From CAVQAH01 sp963784195 (GTDB lineage Bacteria; Acidobacteriota; Vicinamibacteria; Vicinamibacterales; 2-12-FULL-66-21): a DNA stretch of 64,000 nucleotides. The notes under the pieces were generated by a model. That model was not told where the DNA came from and did not search any database. It saw only the letters and a program-made list of their open reading frames with translations. This document shows positions 38,660 through 46,810 of the stretch, piece after piece. A program made the translations under genes and the position numbers. Where the stretch lies: assembly GCA_963784195.1 (NCBI GenBank), contig CAWARA010000025.1:124001-188000 (forward strand), read 5' to 3'. Each line of letters starts with the position of its first letter. Position 1 is the first letter of the stretch.

Positions 38660-39256
38660 GTGCAGACGATGACGAAGAGAGACCTGGACGACGCAATCGA
38701 TCGAGCCGTGCACGACATGATGAGCGCCGAGCCGCTGCCCGGATTTCGTCGCCGTGTGCAGGAGCGGATCATCGAACGGCGGGGCTCTGGGCTCGGGACT
38801 GGGGGCTCGGGACTCTGGACGCGCTCGATTCCGGCTTTCGCGGGCGCACTGGCCGTACTCGTGATCGCCATCGTCCTCGTCCAGCGCGGCCCGCAGGCTC
38901 CCGCGCCACCCTCGCCAGCGACGTTGTCGCGCACGGCGACGGCGCCCCCCAGTTTCATACCGCCGGCGGCGCCGATGGTGCCAGCGGCAACGCGCAACCC
39001 ACCAGCGCAATCAGGTCGCCGGAGCGGCCCATCGCAACGCTTGGAAACGCGCATGGTCCAGGCCGCATCGCTGGAGGATCCCGACGACATGCTGCTCGAG
39101 CCCTTGAACTCTGTAGCGCCCCTGGCGATCGCTACGCTCGACGCGACACGTCTGGCGACGCGCGACATCTCGATTGGCGAGTTGAGCATCAAGCCGATCA
39201 CCGTTGAACCCCTGCCGCCGGACGGCGGAAGCATTTCTCCAAGAGAGGACCGATGA
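38660..39256 (+). CDS. Single-pass membrane protein, candidate anti-sigma factor
   Basis: The protein is 198 residues from GTG 38660, or 195 from ATG 38669. A short cytoplasmic helical N terminus (LDDAIDRAVHDMMSAEPLPGFRRRVQERI) precedes one membrane helix (SIPAFAGALAVLVIAIVLV) and a proline-rich periplasmic part. The position 10 bases after an ECF sigma gene and the topology suggest an anti-sigma factor, but no zinc-binding HxxxCxxC motif is present. The stop overlaps the next ATG by four bases. Confidence 0.7.
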   Translation: MQTMTKRDLDDAIDRAVHDMMSAEPLPGFRRRVQERIIERRGSGLGTGGSGLWTRSIPAFAGALAVLVIAIVLVQRGPQAPAPPSPATLSRTATAPPSFIPPAAPMVPAATRNPPAQSGRRSGPSQRLETRMVQAASLEDPDDMLLEPLNSVAPLAIATLDATRLATRDISIGELSIKPITVEPLPPDGGSISPREDR

Positions 39257-39771
39257 TGAAGCGATTCATGATTGCCGCAGGACTAGCCCTGTTGTCGACA
39301 TCGCCTGCCCTTGCGCAACCAGCCAAGCCTGTCGAGGTCAAGGAGGCGGAGCCGGCCGCGCCAGCCTCGATGCGGAACATCAGCCTGGAACTGACCATTA
39401 CGGACCAGACCACCGCCGCGGATTCTGCAAAGAAAGTGGTCAGTATGATCGTGGGAGACCGTCAGCGCGGGAGCATTCGGACGAGCGGTTCGGTCATCAC
39501 GCCTGTCGAAGGCCGGACAAGCGTGATTCTGAACGTGGACGCGAGGCCCTGGATCCAGGTCAACAACACCGTGATTCTGATGACGCTGACTATCGAGTAC
39601 TCCCCGAAGCTCGATCCCGCCAACGAAAGCAAGGACATGCCGCGGACGCAGCTGAATCAGTCGATGTCGCTGCTGCTGGAGTCGGGAAAACCAACGGTCA
39701 TCTCGCAGGCCGCGGATCCCCTCAGCAATCGGAAAGTGATGGTCGAGGTCAAGGCCACGATCATGAAATAG
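39253..39771 (+). CDS. Exported protein of unknown function in the ECF operon
   Basis: A 172-residue protein with a signal peptide (MMKRFMIAAGLALLSTSPALA) and a beta-rich mature part (NISLELTITDQTTAADSAKKVV, VILNVDARPWIQVNNTVILMTLTIEYSP). No family is recognised. It is translationally coupled to the membrane protein, so it may be the periplasmic sensor or a target of this sigma system; that is inference from position. Confidence 0.65.
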   Translation: MMKRFMIAAGLALLSTSPALAQPAKPVEVKEAEPAAPASMRNISLELTITDQTTAADSAKKVVSMIVGDRQRGSIRTSGSVITPVEGRTSVILNVDARPWIQVNNTVILMTLTIEYSPKLDPANESKDMPRTQLNQSMSLLLESGKPTVISQAADPLSNRKVMVEVKATIMK

Positions 39772-39782
39772 TTTCACCAGCA

Positions 39783-39836
39783 GCGCGCAGCTTCAGCTGC
39801 GCGTCAGGTCAGGATCAGCTTTAGCTGCGCGTCAAG
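39783..39836. repeat. Degenerate copy of the branched GCGCGGCTTCAGC repeat
   Basis: CAGCAGCGCGCAGCTTCAGC followed by TGCGCGTCAG, then a second GCTTTAGCTGCGCGTCA, echoes the words of 12305-12386. It lies between two convergent genes. Inner hairpins (GCGCAGCTTCAGCTGCGC) are preserved but the outer stem is not. Confidence 0.65.
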
Positions 39837-39839
39837 CCG

Positions 39840-40248
39840 TCACCGCGACGTCGCAACCTTGATCGCTTCGAGCGCGTCGTTGGCCTTCGCATTCGCAGCC
39901 TGATCGAGCTTGACCGCCAACCGCTGCCCCTCTTCGACGTGCTCCAGCGCCGCCGCGATGCTTCCGGCGGCGGCGTTGTTCCCAACCTGCTGATACCGCT
40001 CCCGCGCGCGGCGCAACGGCGCTTTCGACGTCATCGAACCGCTTGGCCGCATCCCCGAAATTCACGTTGTACAAGCTCACCCGCGCTTCCAGGATCGTTC
40101 CCCGCGCCTCGGACAGATCGAGTTGCTGCTGGACCTGGTCGAGTGTGTTCTGAATCGTGAAACGCCCCGACGCGCCCAGCAGGTAGCCGAACCCGAACGC
40201 GACAATGGCCGCCACGACTGCGGAGAGGATCAGGCGGTTGCGTGACAT
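39840..40248 (-). CDS. Small membrane-anchored coiled-coil protein, frameshifted
   Basis: From ATG 40248 the protein has a membrane helix (LILSAVVAAIVAFGFGYLLG), then a coiled-coil-like segment (TLDQVQQQLDLSEARGTILEARVSLYNVNFGDAAKRFDDVESA). The frame breaks near 40020 and continues RRARERYQQVGNNAAAGSIAAALEHVEEGQRLAVKL to 39840. The total is about 136 residues; the span is one base over a multiple of three. The second half resembles TPR-like helices. Function unknown. Confidence 0.6.
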
Positions 40249-40291
40249 GGGGGCATTCTACTCGGCAACAACCAACTTGGGAGTCTGAGAT

Positions 40292-41452
40292 TCAGGCAAT
40301 CAGCATCACGAGAATGTCCCCGACGTTGGTGCCTGTCGGTCCCCACTTGATCAGATCGTCGAGCGGTTCGAAGAATCGATACGCGTCGTTGTTTCGCAAC
40401 GCGGTCTCCCAATCGAGACCGGCGCGCTGCGCGCGCTCGAGGGTGGACGAGCCGACGATCGCGCCGGCGGCGTCAGTGGGTCCATCGATCCCGTCCGTGC
40501 CTGCGGCTGCGAGTATCGCTGCGCGGCCGATACCTGCGATGAACGGGGTCGCGGCCAGCGCGAACTCCTGGTTCCGGCCGCCCAGCCCATCGCCCGTCAC
40601 CCGCACGGTCGTTTCGCCGCTCGCGAGCACGCACAACGGACGTCCGGCGTGTCGTGCGATGGCATGCGCGCGCCGGACGAACTCGAGCGACGCCTCGCGC
40701 GCCTCGCCGGTGATCGGATCGGGCATCGCTTCGACGAAATAGCCGAGCGAGGAAGCTTCGGCGGCCGCTGCAGACATCGCGGTCAGCCGGCCTCCGATGA
40801 CGGCATAGTGCGTCTCCGCAAGCCGCGAGTCCGAGGGCTTGATCGTTTCAGGCACTCGTCCGCTTGCTCCCCGCCTCAAGTACTCGACGGCGGTTTCCGG
40901 AAACCCGTCGACGCCATCGACGACGTCGAGCGCATCGGCGAACGTCGTCGCATCCGCGACCGTCGGACCCGAGCCGATGACCGACGGATCGTCAGGCACG
41001 GGTGCATGCACGTCGGAGATCGCCAGCGTCAGGCTGCGCGCAGCAGCCGCACCCAGCTGCCCGCCCTTGATCGCCGACAAATGTTTCCGCACACAGTTCA
41101 ACCGATCGATTGGAGTCCCGGCGCGCAGGAGCGCGCTTGTCGCAGCCGTCTTCTCGTCGAGCGTCAGCGGCGGCGCCGGCACGGCGAGCATCGCTGACGC
41201 GCCTCCTGACAACAACACCACCAGCCAGCCGTCACCAATCGCCCGCGCCGTCTCGAGCGCATGAATACCAGCGGCGACACTTGCCTCGTTGGGCACTGGA
41301 TGTCCTGCATCGAATGCGGTCCAGCGCGCATGAACGATCGTGCGGGCATCGCGAGGTCCAGCGACCACGCAGCCTTGCAGCCGATCGCCGAGCATGCCTG
41401 ACAAGGCCGCGGCCATCGGCGACGCCGCCTTCCCCGCCGCGACGAGATGCAC
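40292..41452 (-). CDS. Glycerate 2-kinase (GckA/MOFRL family), N terminus uncertain
   Basis: The enzyme phosphorylates D-glycerate to 2-phosphoglycerate. Segments seen are VAAGKAASPMA, VVLLSGGASAML, SAIKGGQLG, ISDV, PDDPSVIGSGPT, and the C-terminal MOFRL part LGGRNQEFALAATP, AAGTDGIDGPTDAAGA and NDAYRFFEPLDDLIKWGPTGTNVGD. GTG 41452 gives 386 residues. However, the same frame upstream, to about 41575, encodes a typical family start (ESILRIAIDAIDPSRLVRDA) with no ATG, GTG or TTG to begin it. Either a rare CTG near 41588 is used, or a start was lost to an error. Confidence 0.85.
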   Translation of the reverse strand: MHLVAAGKAASPMAAALSGMLGDRLQGCVVAGPRDARTIVHARWTAFDAGHPVPNEASVAAGIHALETARAIGDGWLVVLLSGGASAMLAVPAPPLTLDEKTAATSALLRAGTPIDRLNCVRKHLSAIKGGQLGAAAARSLTLAISDVHAPVPDDPSVIGSGPTVADATTFADALDVVDGVDGFPETAVEYLRRGASGRVPETIKPSDSRLAETHYAVIGGRLTAMSAAAAEASSLGYFVEAMPDPITGEAREASLEFVRRAHAIARHAGRPLCVLASGETTVRVTGDGLGGRNQEFALAATPFIAGIGRAAILAAAGTDGIDGPTDAAGAIVGSSTLERAQRAGLDWETALRNNDAYRFFEPLDDLIKWGPTGTNVGDILVMLIA

Positions 41453-41583
41453 GGGTGCATCGCCGACCCGATCGAGGAGGCCGGCGGCTGACGCGTCGCG
41501 AACGAGGCGCGACGGATCTATGGCGTCGATAGCGATGCGAAGGATGGATTCAGTGTGACTTCGAAGACGATCGAGGGCGGGTC

Positions 41584-41871
41584 TCAGTGGAACTGCGATG
41601 GATCTGACCAGCTCGAAAGGCCGGTCACGGCGTTGAACTTTCGCAGCAGCTCGGTCAGCACACGATCGGCGTCGTCCTTCGCGCAGAGCTGCTCGAGCTT
41701 CGCAAGGATTCTCGCGATCGCCTGATCGGCGTCGGTAATCGCGCGCTCCGAGAAGTATTCACGTTGGGCCGCGAGGCATTCGCGATGACGAATGAACTCC
41801 TCGCGATAGAAGTCGGTAAGAACGGTGACAGGTGGGCTCGAAATCCCTAAGGGGCTGACGAACCGTGCCAT
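41584..41871 (-). CDS. Conserved-looking hypothetical protein, 95 residues
   Basis: It begins MARFVSPLGISSPPVTVLTDFYREEF at ATG 41871, after a good GAGGAG site seven bases upstream. The remainder is helical and charged (CLAAQREYFSERAITDADQAIARILAKLEQL), with no signal peptide. It lies between ftsX and the glycerate kinase on the same strand. No family recognised. Confidence 0.6.
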   Translation of the reverse strand: MARFVSPLGISSPPVTVLTDFYREEFIRHRECLAAQREYFSERAITDADQAIARILAKLEQLCAKDDADRVLTELLRKFNAVTGLSSWSDPSQFH

Positions 41872-41958
41872 GCGACTCCTCGCCTGGTTCATATTGGTGT
41901 GGATGAAACGAGTGTAAACGCGGGAAACGACCCGTGTCAACGGTGTTGCGCAGGCGCC

Positions 41959-42852
41959 CTATCGGACGCTGCGCGCGACGACGAGCCCGCCGATGCACCC
42001 AAGGAGCATGCCGCCCCCCAAAAGGAGCAGCCAAAGGCCCACAGGCATGAAGGTCAGACCAACACCGAGGCCCTCGGTTGCCAGCTGGCCCAGCCGGGCC
42101 CGGCCGGCCAGGAAGACCAACCACAAAAGCGTCATCGCCAGGAGTGCCCCGGCACCACCCTGGAGCAGGCCCTCGGCGACGAACGGACCGCGAATGTAAG
42201 CGAAGGGCGCGCCGACGAGCTGCATGATTTCAATTTCGTCACGGCGGGCGTAGGCGCCAAGCCTGACTACGTTCGCCACCGTCAACGCCGCGGCAACGGC
42301 GAGCATCACGATGACGAGCAGCGCGACGCCCCGCACGAGCCGAACAGCCGAGTTCACGCGACTCAACCACCGCCTGTCGTAGCGCACGTCCGCAACGCCC
42401 GGCGTCCCGCTCAGCGTGGTTGCCAACGTGTCGACGGCGGCATCCGCATCACGTGCACGTTGATTGAGCTTCACGTCGAACGACGCAGGGAACGGACTCT
42501 GCTCGAGCGACTCAGCGGTGGGCGCGAGGTCAGGAAAGTCCTCGCTGAAGCGCTTCACCGCATCCTTCTTCGACACGTACTGGCGCTCGGCGGCGAGCTC
42601 GCTCTTCGCAATCACGTCGTCGACCGCCGCGAGCTGTTCGCGAGTGATGTCGTCGCGCAGGAAGATGGACAGCTCGGCCGCTTCCGCCCAGCGGCCGACG
42701 ATTCGTTGCAGGTTCGTGTTGACGACGAGCGAGAAGCCGAGGACGAACAGACCAGCCGCAATCGTCAGCACAGCCAGGGCCGCGGATCGCCACCCCCGCA
42801 TCAGGCTGGCCAGCGCTTCGTTGAATGCGTATTTCACCCCGCGCATAGGCAC
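41959..42852 (-). CDS. ftsX: Cell-division ABC transporter permease FtsX
   Basis: FtsX with FtsE signals to peptidoglycan hydrolases at the septum. The 297-residue protein (GTG 42852, or ATG 42846) has an N-terminal helix (AALAVLTIAAGLFVLGFSLVV) and an extracytoplasmic loop with ELSIFLRDDITREQLAAV. Three C-terminal helices follow, with the conserved ARRDEIEIMQLVGAPFAYIRGPFVAEG. It starts 4 bases after ftsE. Confidence 0.94.
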   Translation of the reverse strand: MPMRGVKYAFNEALASLMRGWRSAALAVLTIAAGLFVLGFSLVVNTNLQRIVGRWAEAAELSIFLRDDITREQLAAVDDVIAKSELAAERQYVSKKDAVKRFSEDFPDLAPTAESLEQSPFPASFDVKLNQRARDADAAVDTLATTLSGTPGVADVRYDRRWLSRVNSAVRLVRGVALLVIVMLAVAAALTVANVVRLGAYARRDEIEIMQLVGAPFAYIRGPFVAEGLLQGGAGALLAMTLLWLVFLAGRARLGQLATEGLGVGLTFMPVGLWLLLLGGGMLLGCIGGLVVARSVR

Positions 42853-42855
42853 TAC

Positions 42856-43515
42856 TCAGGCGACCTCAACAATCCGTCCGTGATCGAGCGTCAGCGCCCG
42901 CCGTCCGACGCGGCGAATCAGTTCCCGATCGTGGGTCGCGACGATGACGGTCGTACCGCGCGCATTGATCTCGCGGAACAGGTTCATGATTTCGAGCGAC
43001 AAATCGGGATCGAGGTTGCCGGTCGGCTCGTCGGCGAGAATGACGATGGGATCGTTCACCAGCGATCGCGCGATCGCGATGCGCTGCTGTTCTCCGCCGG
43101 ACAGCTCCATCGGAAACGCGTTCATTCGGTGCTGCAGCCCGACCCACTTCAAAACCTGAAAGGTGCGCCGCTGCTGCTGCGTCATCGGCATGCCGAGCAC
43201 GCGAGGCACGAACGCCACGTTCTCGAGCACGGTCTTGTTGGGCAGCAGCTTGAAGTCCTGGAAGACGAACCCGAGCGACCGGCGATACGACTGGACCTGA
43301 TTCGCCGTCAGCGTGGCGAGGTTGCGGCCGCCGACGACGAGCTGGCCTTCCGTGGGCACGTCCTGCCGAAGCAGCATGCGCAACAAGGTGGACTTGCCCG
43401 CGCCGCTCGGGCCCGTCAGGAAGACGAAATCACCCTTGTCGACGCGAAGCGAGAGATCGCGCAGCGCATACACGCCACGCCCGTACATCTTGGAGATGCT
43501 GTGCGCCTCGATCAT
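42856..43515 (-). CDS. ftsE: Cell-division ABC transporter ATPase FtsE
   Basis: A 219-residue ABC ATPase partner of FtsX. It has MIEAHSISKMYGRGVYALRDL, Walker A GPSGAGKST, the Q-loop VFQDFKLLP, signature LSGGEQQR, Walker B VILADEPTGNLD and the His switch VATHDRELI. ATG 43515 overlaps the gatB stop (ATGA), so the longer upstream frame is not used. Confidence 0.95.
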   Translation of the reverse strand: MIEAHSISKMYGRGVYALRDLSLRVDKGDFVFLTGPSGAGKSTLLRMLLRQDVPTEGQLVVGGRNLATLTANQVQSYRRSLGFVFQDFKLLPNKTVLENVAFVPRVLGMPMTQQQRRTFQVLKWVGLQHRMNAFPMELSGGEQQRIAIARSLVNDPIVILADEPTGNLDPDLSLEIMNLFREINARGTTVIVATHDRELIRRVGRRALTLDHGRIVEVA

Positions 43516-44951
43516 GCCTGGTCCAGCAACCGCTTCATCAAACTGTTGACGAGCGCCGGATTCGCTTTCCCCTTCGTCGCCTTCATGACCTGGCCGACCA
43601 GGAACCCGAAGGTCTGCTGCTTTCCGGCGCGATACTGGGTCACCGCGCCGGCATTGGCAGCCATCACGTCGCGGACAGCTGCCTCGAGGGCCGACTCGTC
43701 GTCGATGCGCGCGAGACCCTCCGCAGACACGATAACGTCTGCAGGACGGCCTGTTGCCCACATTTTCTCAAAAACATCTTTGGCAATCGGCCCGGAGATC
43801 GTTCCCGAGTCTATCAGCCGGATCAAGCCGGCAAGCGCGCCTGGGGTGAGCGGTACGGCGCCCACGTCCACCCCGACCTCGTTCATCTTCCGCGTGAGCT
43901 CGCCCATGATCCAGTTGCTCGCCGCCTTCGGGTTCCCGGCAGCCGCGGCCGTTTCCTCGAAATAGCTGGCCAGCGCCGCTGACTGGGTCAGCAGAGCTGC
44001 ATCGTAAGGGGGCAACGCGTACTGTTCGATGAAACGGCGGCGTGTGGCCTCCGGCAGTTCGGGCAGGCTGTTGCGGATCTGTGCAATCCAGGCCGGCGAC
44101 AGCTCCAGCGGCGGCAAGTCAGGATCGGGGAAATACCGGTAGTCGTGCGCTTCTTCCTTGCTGCGCATCGACATCGTGCGTCCTCCCGCGACGTCCCAGA
44201 GCCGGGTTTCCTGCTCGACCCGGCCGCCCTCGGTCAGCACTCGAGTCTGACGATCGATCTCGTACTCCAGCGCGCGCTGCACGTGCCGGAACGAGTTCAG
44301 GTTCTTTACCTCGGCTTTGGTACCGAACGTCGTGGTCCCCGCGGGGCGGATCGACACGTTGGCGTCGCAGCGCAAGCTGCCCTCTTCCATGTTGCCGTCG
44401 TTGATGCCGATGGCAACGAGGATGGCGCGCAGGCGGCTGAAGAACTCCGACGCTTCCGCCGCCGACCGCAGGTCCGGACGGCTCACGATTTCGACGAGCG
44501 GCACCCCGCTGCGGTTGAAATCCAGATACGTGCGCCGATCCGAGTCAGCAAATCCTTCGTGCAGCGACTTGCCGGCGTCTTCCTCGAGATGGAGGCGAAC
44601 GATCCCGACACGCCGCACGCCTTCGGCGGCCTCGTACTCGACGACGCCGTCGGTCGCGAGCGGACGCTCGTACTGCGAGATCTGATAGCCCTTCGGCAGA
44701 TCGGGATAGAAATAGTTCTTCCGGGCGAAGACGGAGGTGGGATGCACCGTGCATCCCAGGGCGTGCGCGGCGCGGACGGCCAGCTCGACCGCCCGCTCGT
44801 TCAGCACCGGCAGCGCGCCCGGCAACCCCAGGCACACCGGGCACACGTTGGTATTCGGCGGCGCGCCGAATGCGGTGCTGCACCCGCAGAAGATCTTGGT
44901 CTCGGTCAGGAGCTGCGCGTGAATCTCGAGACCGATGACGGGTTCGAACAT
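43512..44951 (-). CDS. gatB: Aspartyl/glutamyl-tRNA amidotransferase subunit B
   Basis: GatB activates misacylated Glu-tRNA-Gln or Asp-tRNA-Asn for amidation. The 479-residue protein begins FEPVIGLEIHAQL and has the zinc cysteines (FCGCSTAFGAPPNTNVCPVCLGLPG), KNYFYPDLPKGYQISQ, EEGSLRCDANVS and the C-terminal GatB/YqeY helical domain. The gatA and gatC genes are not in the window. It lies 22 bases after pckA and is coupled to ftsE, an unusual gene neighbourhood. Confidence 0.97.
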   Translation of the reverse strand: MFEPVIGLEIHAQLLTETKIFCGCSTAFGAPPNTNVCPVCLGLPGALPVLNERAVELAVRAAHALGCTVHPTSVFARKNYFYPDLPKGYQISQYERPLATDGVVEYEAAEGVRRVGIVRLHLEEDAGKSLHEGFADSDRRTYLDFNRSGVPLVEIVSRPDLRSAAEASEFFSRLRAILVAIGINDGNMEEGSLRCDANVSIRPAGTTTFGTKAEVKNLNSFRHVQRALEYEIDRQTRVLTEGGRVEQETRLWDVAGGRTMSMRSKEEAHDYRYFPDPDLPPLELSPAWIAQIRNSLPELPEATRRRFIEQYALPPYDAALLTQSAALASYFEETAAAAGNPKAASNWIMGELTRKMNEVGVDVGAVPLTPGALAGLIRLIDSGTISGPIAKDVFEKMWATGRPADVIVSAEGLARIDDESALEAAVRDVMAANAGAVTQYRAGKQQTFGFLVGQVMKATKGKANPALVNSLMKRLLDQA

Positions 44952-44973
44952 CGATTGACGATCGCGAGTGCCC

Positions 44974-46569
44974 TCAGGCGCGCGGTCCCGCCGCCTTGAC
45001 GTCCGTGGCGGCGTCCGCCTCGAAGGTCTTGAAATTGTCGGCGAACATGCGCGCCAGCTTCCGCGCCTGCTCGTCGTACGCGGCCTGGTCGGCCCAGGTG
45101 TTGCGCGGCTTCAGCACTTCAGGTGGAACGCCGGGGCATGTCTGCGGCACGTCCAGGTTGAAGGTGGCGTCGGTCTGGTACGGCACGTTGTCCAGCGCGC
45201 CCGACAGCGCCGCCCGGATCATGGCGCGGGTGTGCCCGATTTTCATCCGCGATCCCACGCCATACGGTCCGCCCGTCCATCCGGTGTTGACGAGCCAGAC
45301 GCGCGCATCGTGGCGCGCGATCTTGTCGCCCAGGAACTTTGCGTACACCGTCGGGTGCAACACCATGAACGGCGCCCCGAAGCAGGTGCTGAATGTTGCT
45401 TTCGGCTCGGTGACGCCCTTCTCCGTTCCCGCCACCTTTGCCGTGTAGCCGGACAGAAAGTGATACATCGCCCCGGCCGGGGTCAGCCGCGCGATCGGCG
45501 GCAACACGCCGAACGCGTCGGCGGTGAGCATGACGATGTTGCGCGGGTGTCCTGCCTGACCGGAGCTCACCGCGTTGTCGATGAATTCAAGTGGGTACGC
45601 GCCCCGCGTGTTCTCGGTCAGCGAGTCGTCGTCCAGATCGAGACGCCGCGTGTTGGCGTCCATCTTGACGTTCTCGAGCACGGTGCCGAACCGCTTCGTG
45701 GTCTCGTAGATCTGTGGCTCGGCTTCGGCCGAGAGCCTGATCATCTTGGCGTAGCAGCCACCTTCGACGTTGAAGACGCCATCCTCGCTCCATCCATGCT
45801 CGTCGTCGCCGATCAGGTTCCGCTCCGGATCGCTCGACAGCGTCGTCTTGCCGGTACCTGAGAGTCCGAAGAACAGCGCGACGTCGCCCTGCGATCCGAC
45901 GTTCGCCGAGCAGTGCATCGACAGCACGTTCCGCAGGGGCAGCACGTAGTTCATCACGGTGAAGATCGATTTCTTGATCTCGCCGGCGTAGCTGGTCCCG
46001 CCGATCAGCACGGTCTTGGCCTTGAAGTTCAGGATGATGAAGACTTCCGAATTGGTCCCGTGCGTGGCCGGCTCCGCGTGGAGCCCGGGCATGTCGATGA
46101 CCGTGAACTCCGGCTCGTGTGCGGGCGCGCCGATCGCATCCGGCACGTCGATGAACATGTGCTTGGCGAACAGGCTGTGCCACGCCTGTTCGGTGATGAT
46201 CCGGACCGGCATGCGGTAGCGCGGATCCGCGCCGGCATAGCAGTCCTGCACGAAGATCTCCCGCCCTTCGACGTAGTTCTGCATCCGGTGATGCAGCGCG
46301 TCGAAGTGCTTGGGATCGATGGGACGGTTGACCTTGCTCCACCACACGCGCTCGGCGCTCGACGGCTCCTGCACGATGAACTTGTCGTTCGGAGACCGCC
46401 CGGTGTGCTGACCGGTGCGGCAGACAAGGGGACCGTCAATGGAAATGGCCGCTTCGCGACGTCGGACAGCTTCCTCGTACAGCGCCGGGACGCTCAGATT
46501 CCAGTAGACCCGAGACACATTCGTGATGCCGTGACTTTCCAGACCCGTCCCCTGCTGCGCTTGCGCCAT
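44974..46569 (-). CDS. pckA: Phosphoenolpyruvate carboxykinase (ATP)
   Basis: PckA converts oxaloacetate and ATP to PEP, the entry step of gluconeogenesis. The 531-residue protein has GPLVCRTGQHTGRSPNDKFIV, YAGEIKKSIFTVMNY, the P-loop GLSGTGKTTLS, IGDDEHGWSEDGVFNVEGGCYAK and NTGWTGGPYGVGSRM. ATG 46569 is chosen: it begins MAQAQQGTGLESHG after an AGGA site, while the open frame extends to 46773. It leads the gatB-ftsE-ftsX-glycerate kinase run. A gluconeogenic enzyme and glycerate kinase at the two ends fit growth on C2-C4 compounds. Confidence 0.96.
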   Translation of the reverse strand: MAQAQQGTGLESHGITNVSRVYWNLSVPALYEEAVRRREAAISIDGPLVCRTGQHTGRSPNDKFIVQEPSSAERVWWSKVNRPIDPKHFDALHHRMQNYVEGREIFVQDCYAGADPRYRMPVRIITEQAWHSLFAKHMFIDVPDAIGAPAHEPEFTVIDMPGLHAEPATHGTNSEVFIILNFKAKTVLIGGTSYAGEIKKSIFTVMNYVLPLRNVLSMHCSANVGSQGDVALFFGLSGTGKTTLSSDPERNLIGDDEHGWSEDGVFNVEGGCYAKMIRLSAEAEPQIYETTKRFGTVLENVKMDANTRRLDLDDDSLTENTRGAYPLEFIDNAVSSGQAGHPRNIVMLTADAFGVLPPIARLTPAGAMYHFLSGYTAKVAGTEKGVTEPKATFSTCFGAPFMVLHPTVYAKFLGDKIARHDARVWLVNTGWTGGPYGVGSRMKIGHTRAMIRAALSGALDNVPYQTDATFNLDVPQTCPGVPPEVLKPRNTWADQAAYDEQARKLARMFADNFKTFEADAATDVKAAGPRA

Positions 46570-46630
46570 TCCTGCCCTCTCGCGTGGAAATGCACCCGTT
46601 GGCGTGCGTTGACCTAGTGTGGTTACCAGA

Positions 46631-46745
46631 GGCCTTGACCGAGTTTGAGTCAGGTTTTCGGCAAGGCCGTCCGCGCGTCTGCGCGGCGTTATCAAACGAT
46701 ATGACCTAGCGAGGCGGAGCCTCGATGGTCTGAGGCGCAGCCTCG
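46631..46745. repeat. Cluster of small inverted repeats upstream of pckA
   Basis: The 240-base gap before pckA holds GGCCTTG/CAAGGCC (46631-46637 with 46662-46668) and CCGCGC-GTCT-GCGCGG (46671-46686). It also has two GAGGC-N3-GCCTC hairpins (46710-46724 and 46732-46744). The last two resemble a common intergenic hairpin family. They could terminate the upstream sigma-54 regulator transcript. No promoter boxes for pckA were identified with confidence. Confidence 0.55.
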
Positions 46746-46810
46746 CGTAGATCCAAACCGCAGGATCGTACAAAGACGGCGGGACTCAAGTCAAACCACG
46801 GACGCGTCGA

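Noticed and set aside
41899..43965. 688-codon frame on the plus strand across ftsX, ftsE and gatB
   Set aside because: It runs across three well-identified genes on the other strand and has no domain of its own.
46570..46810. tRNA gene or riboswitch in the pckA leader
   Set aside because: Several small hairpins are present but no cloverleaf, T-loop consensus or known riboswitch core was recognised.
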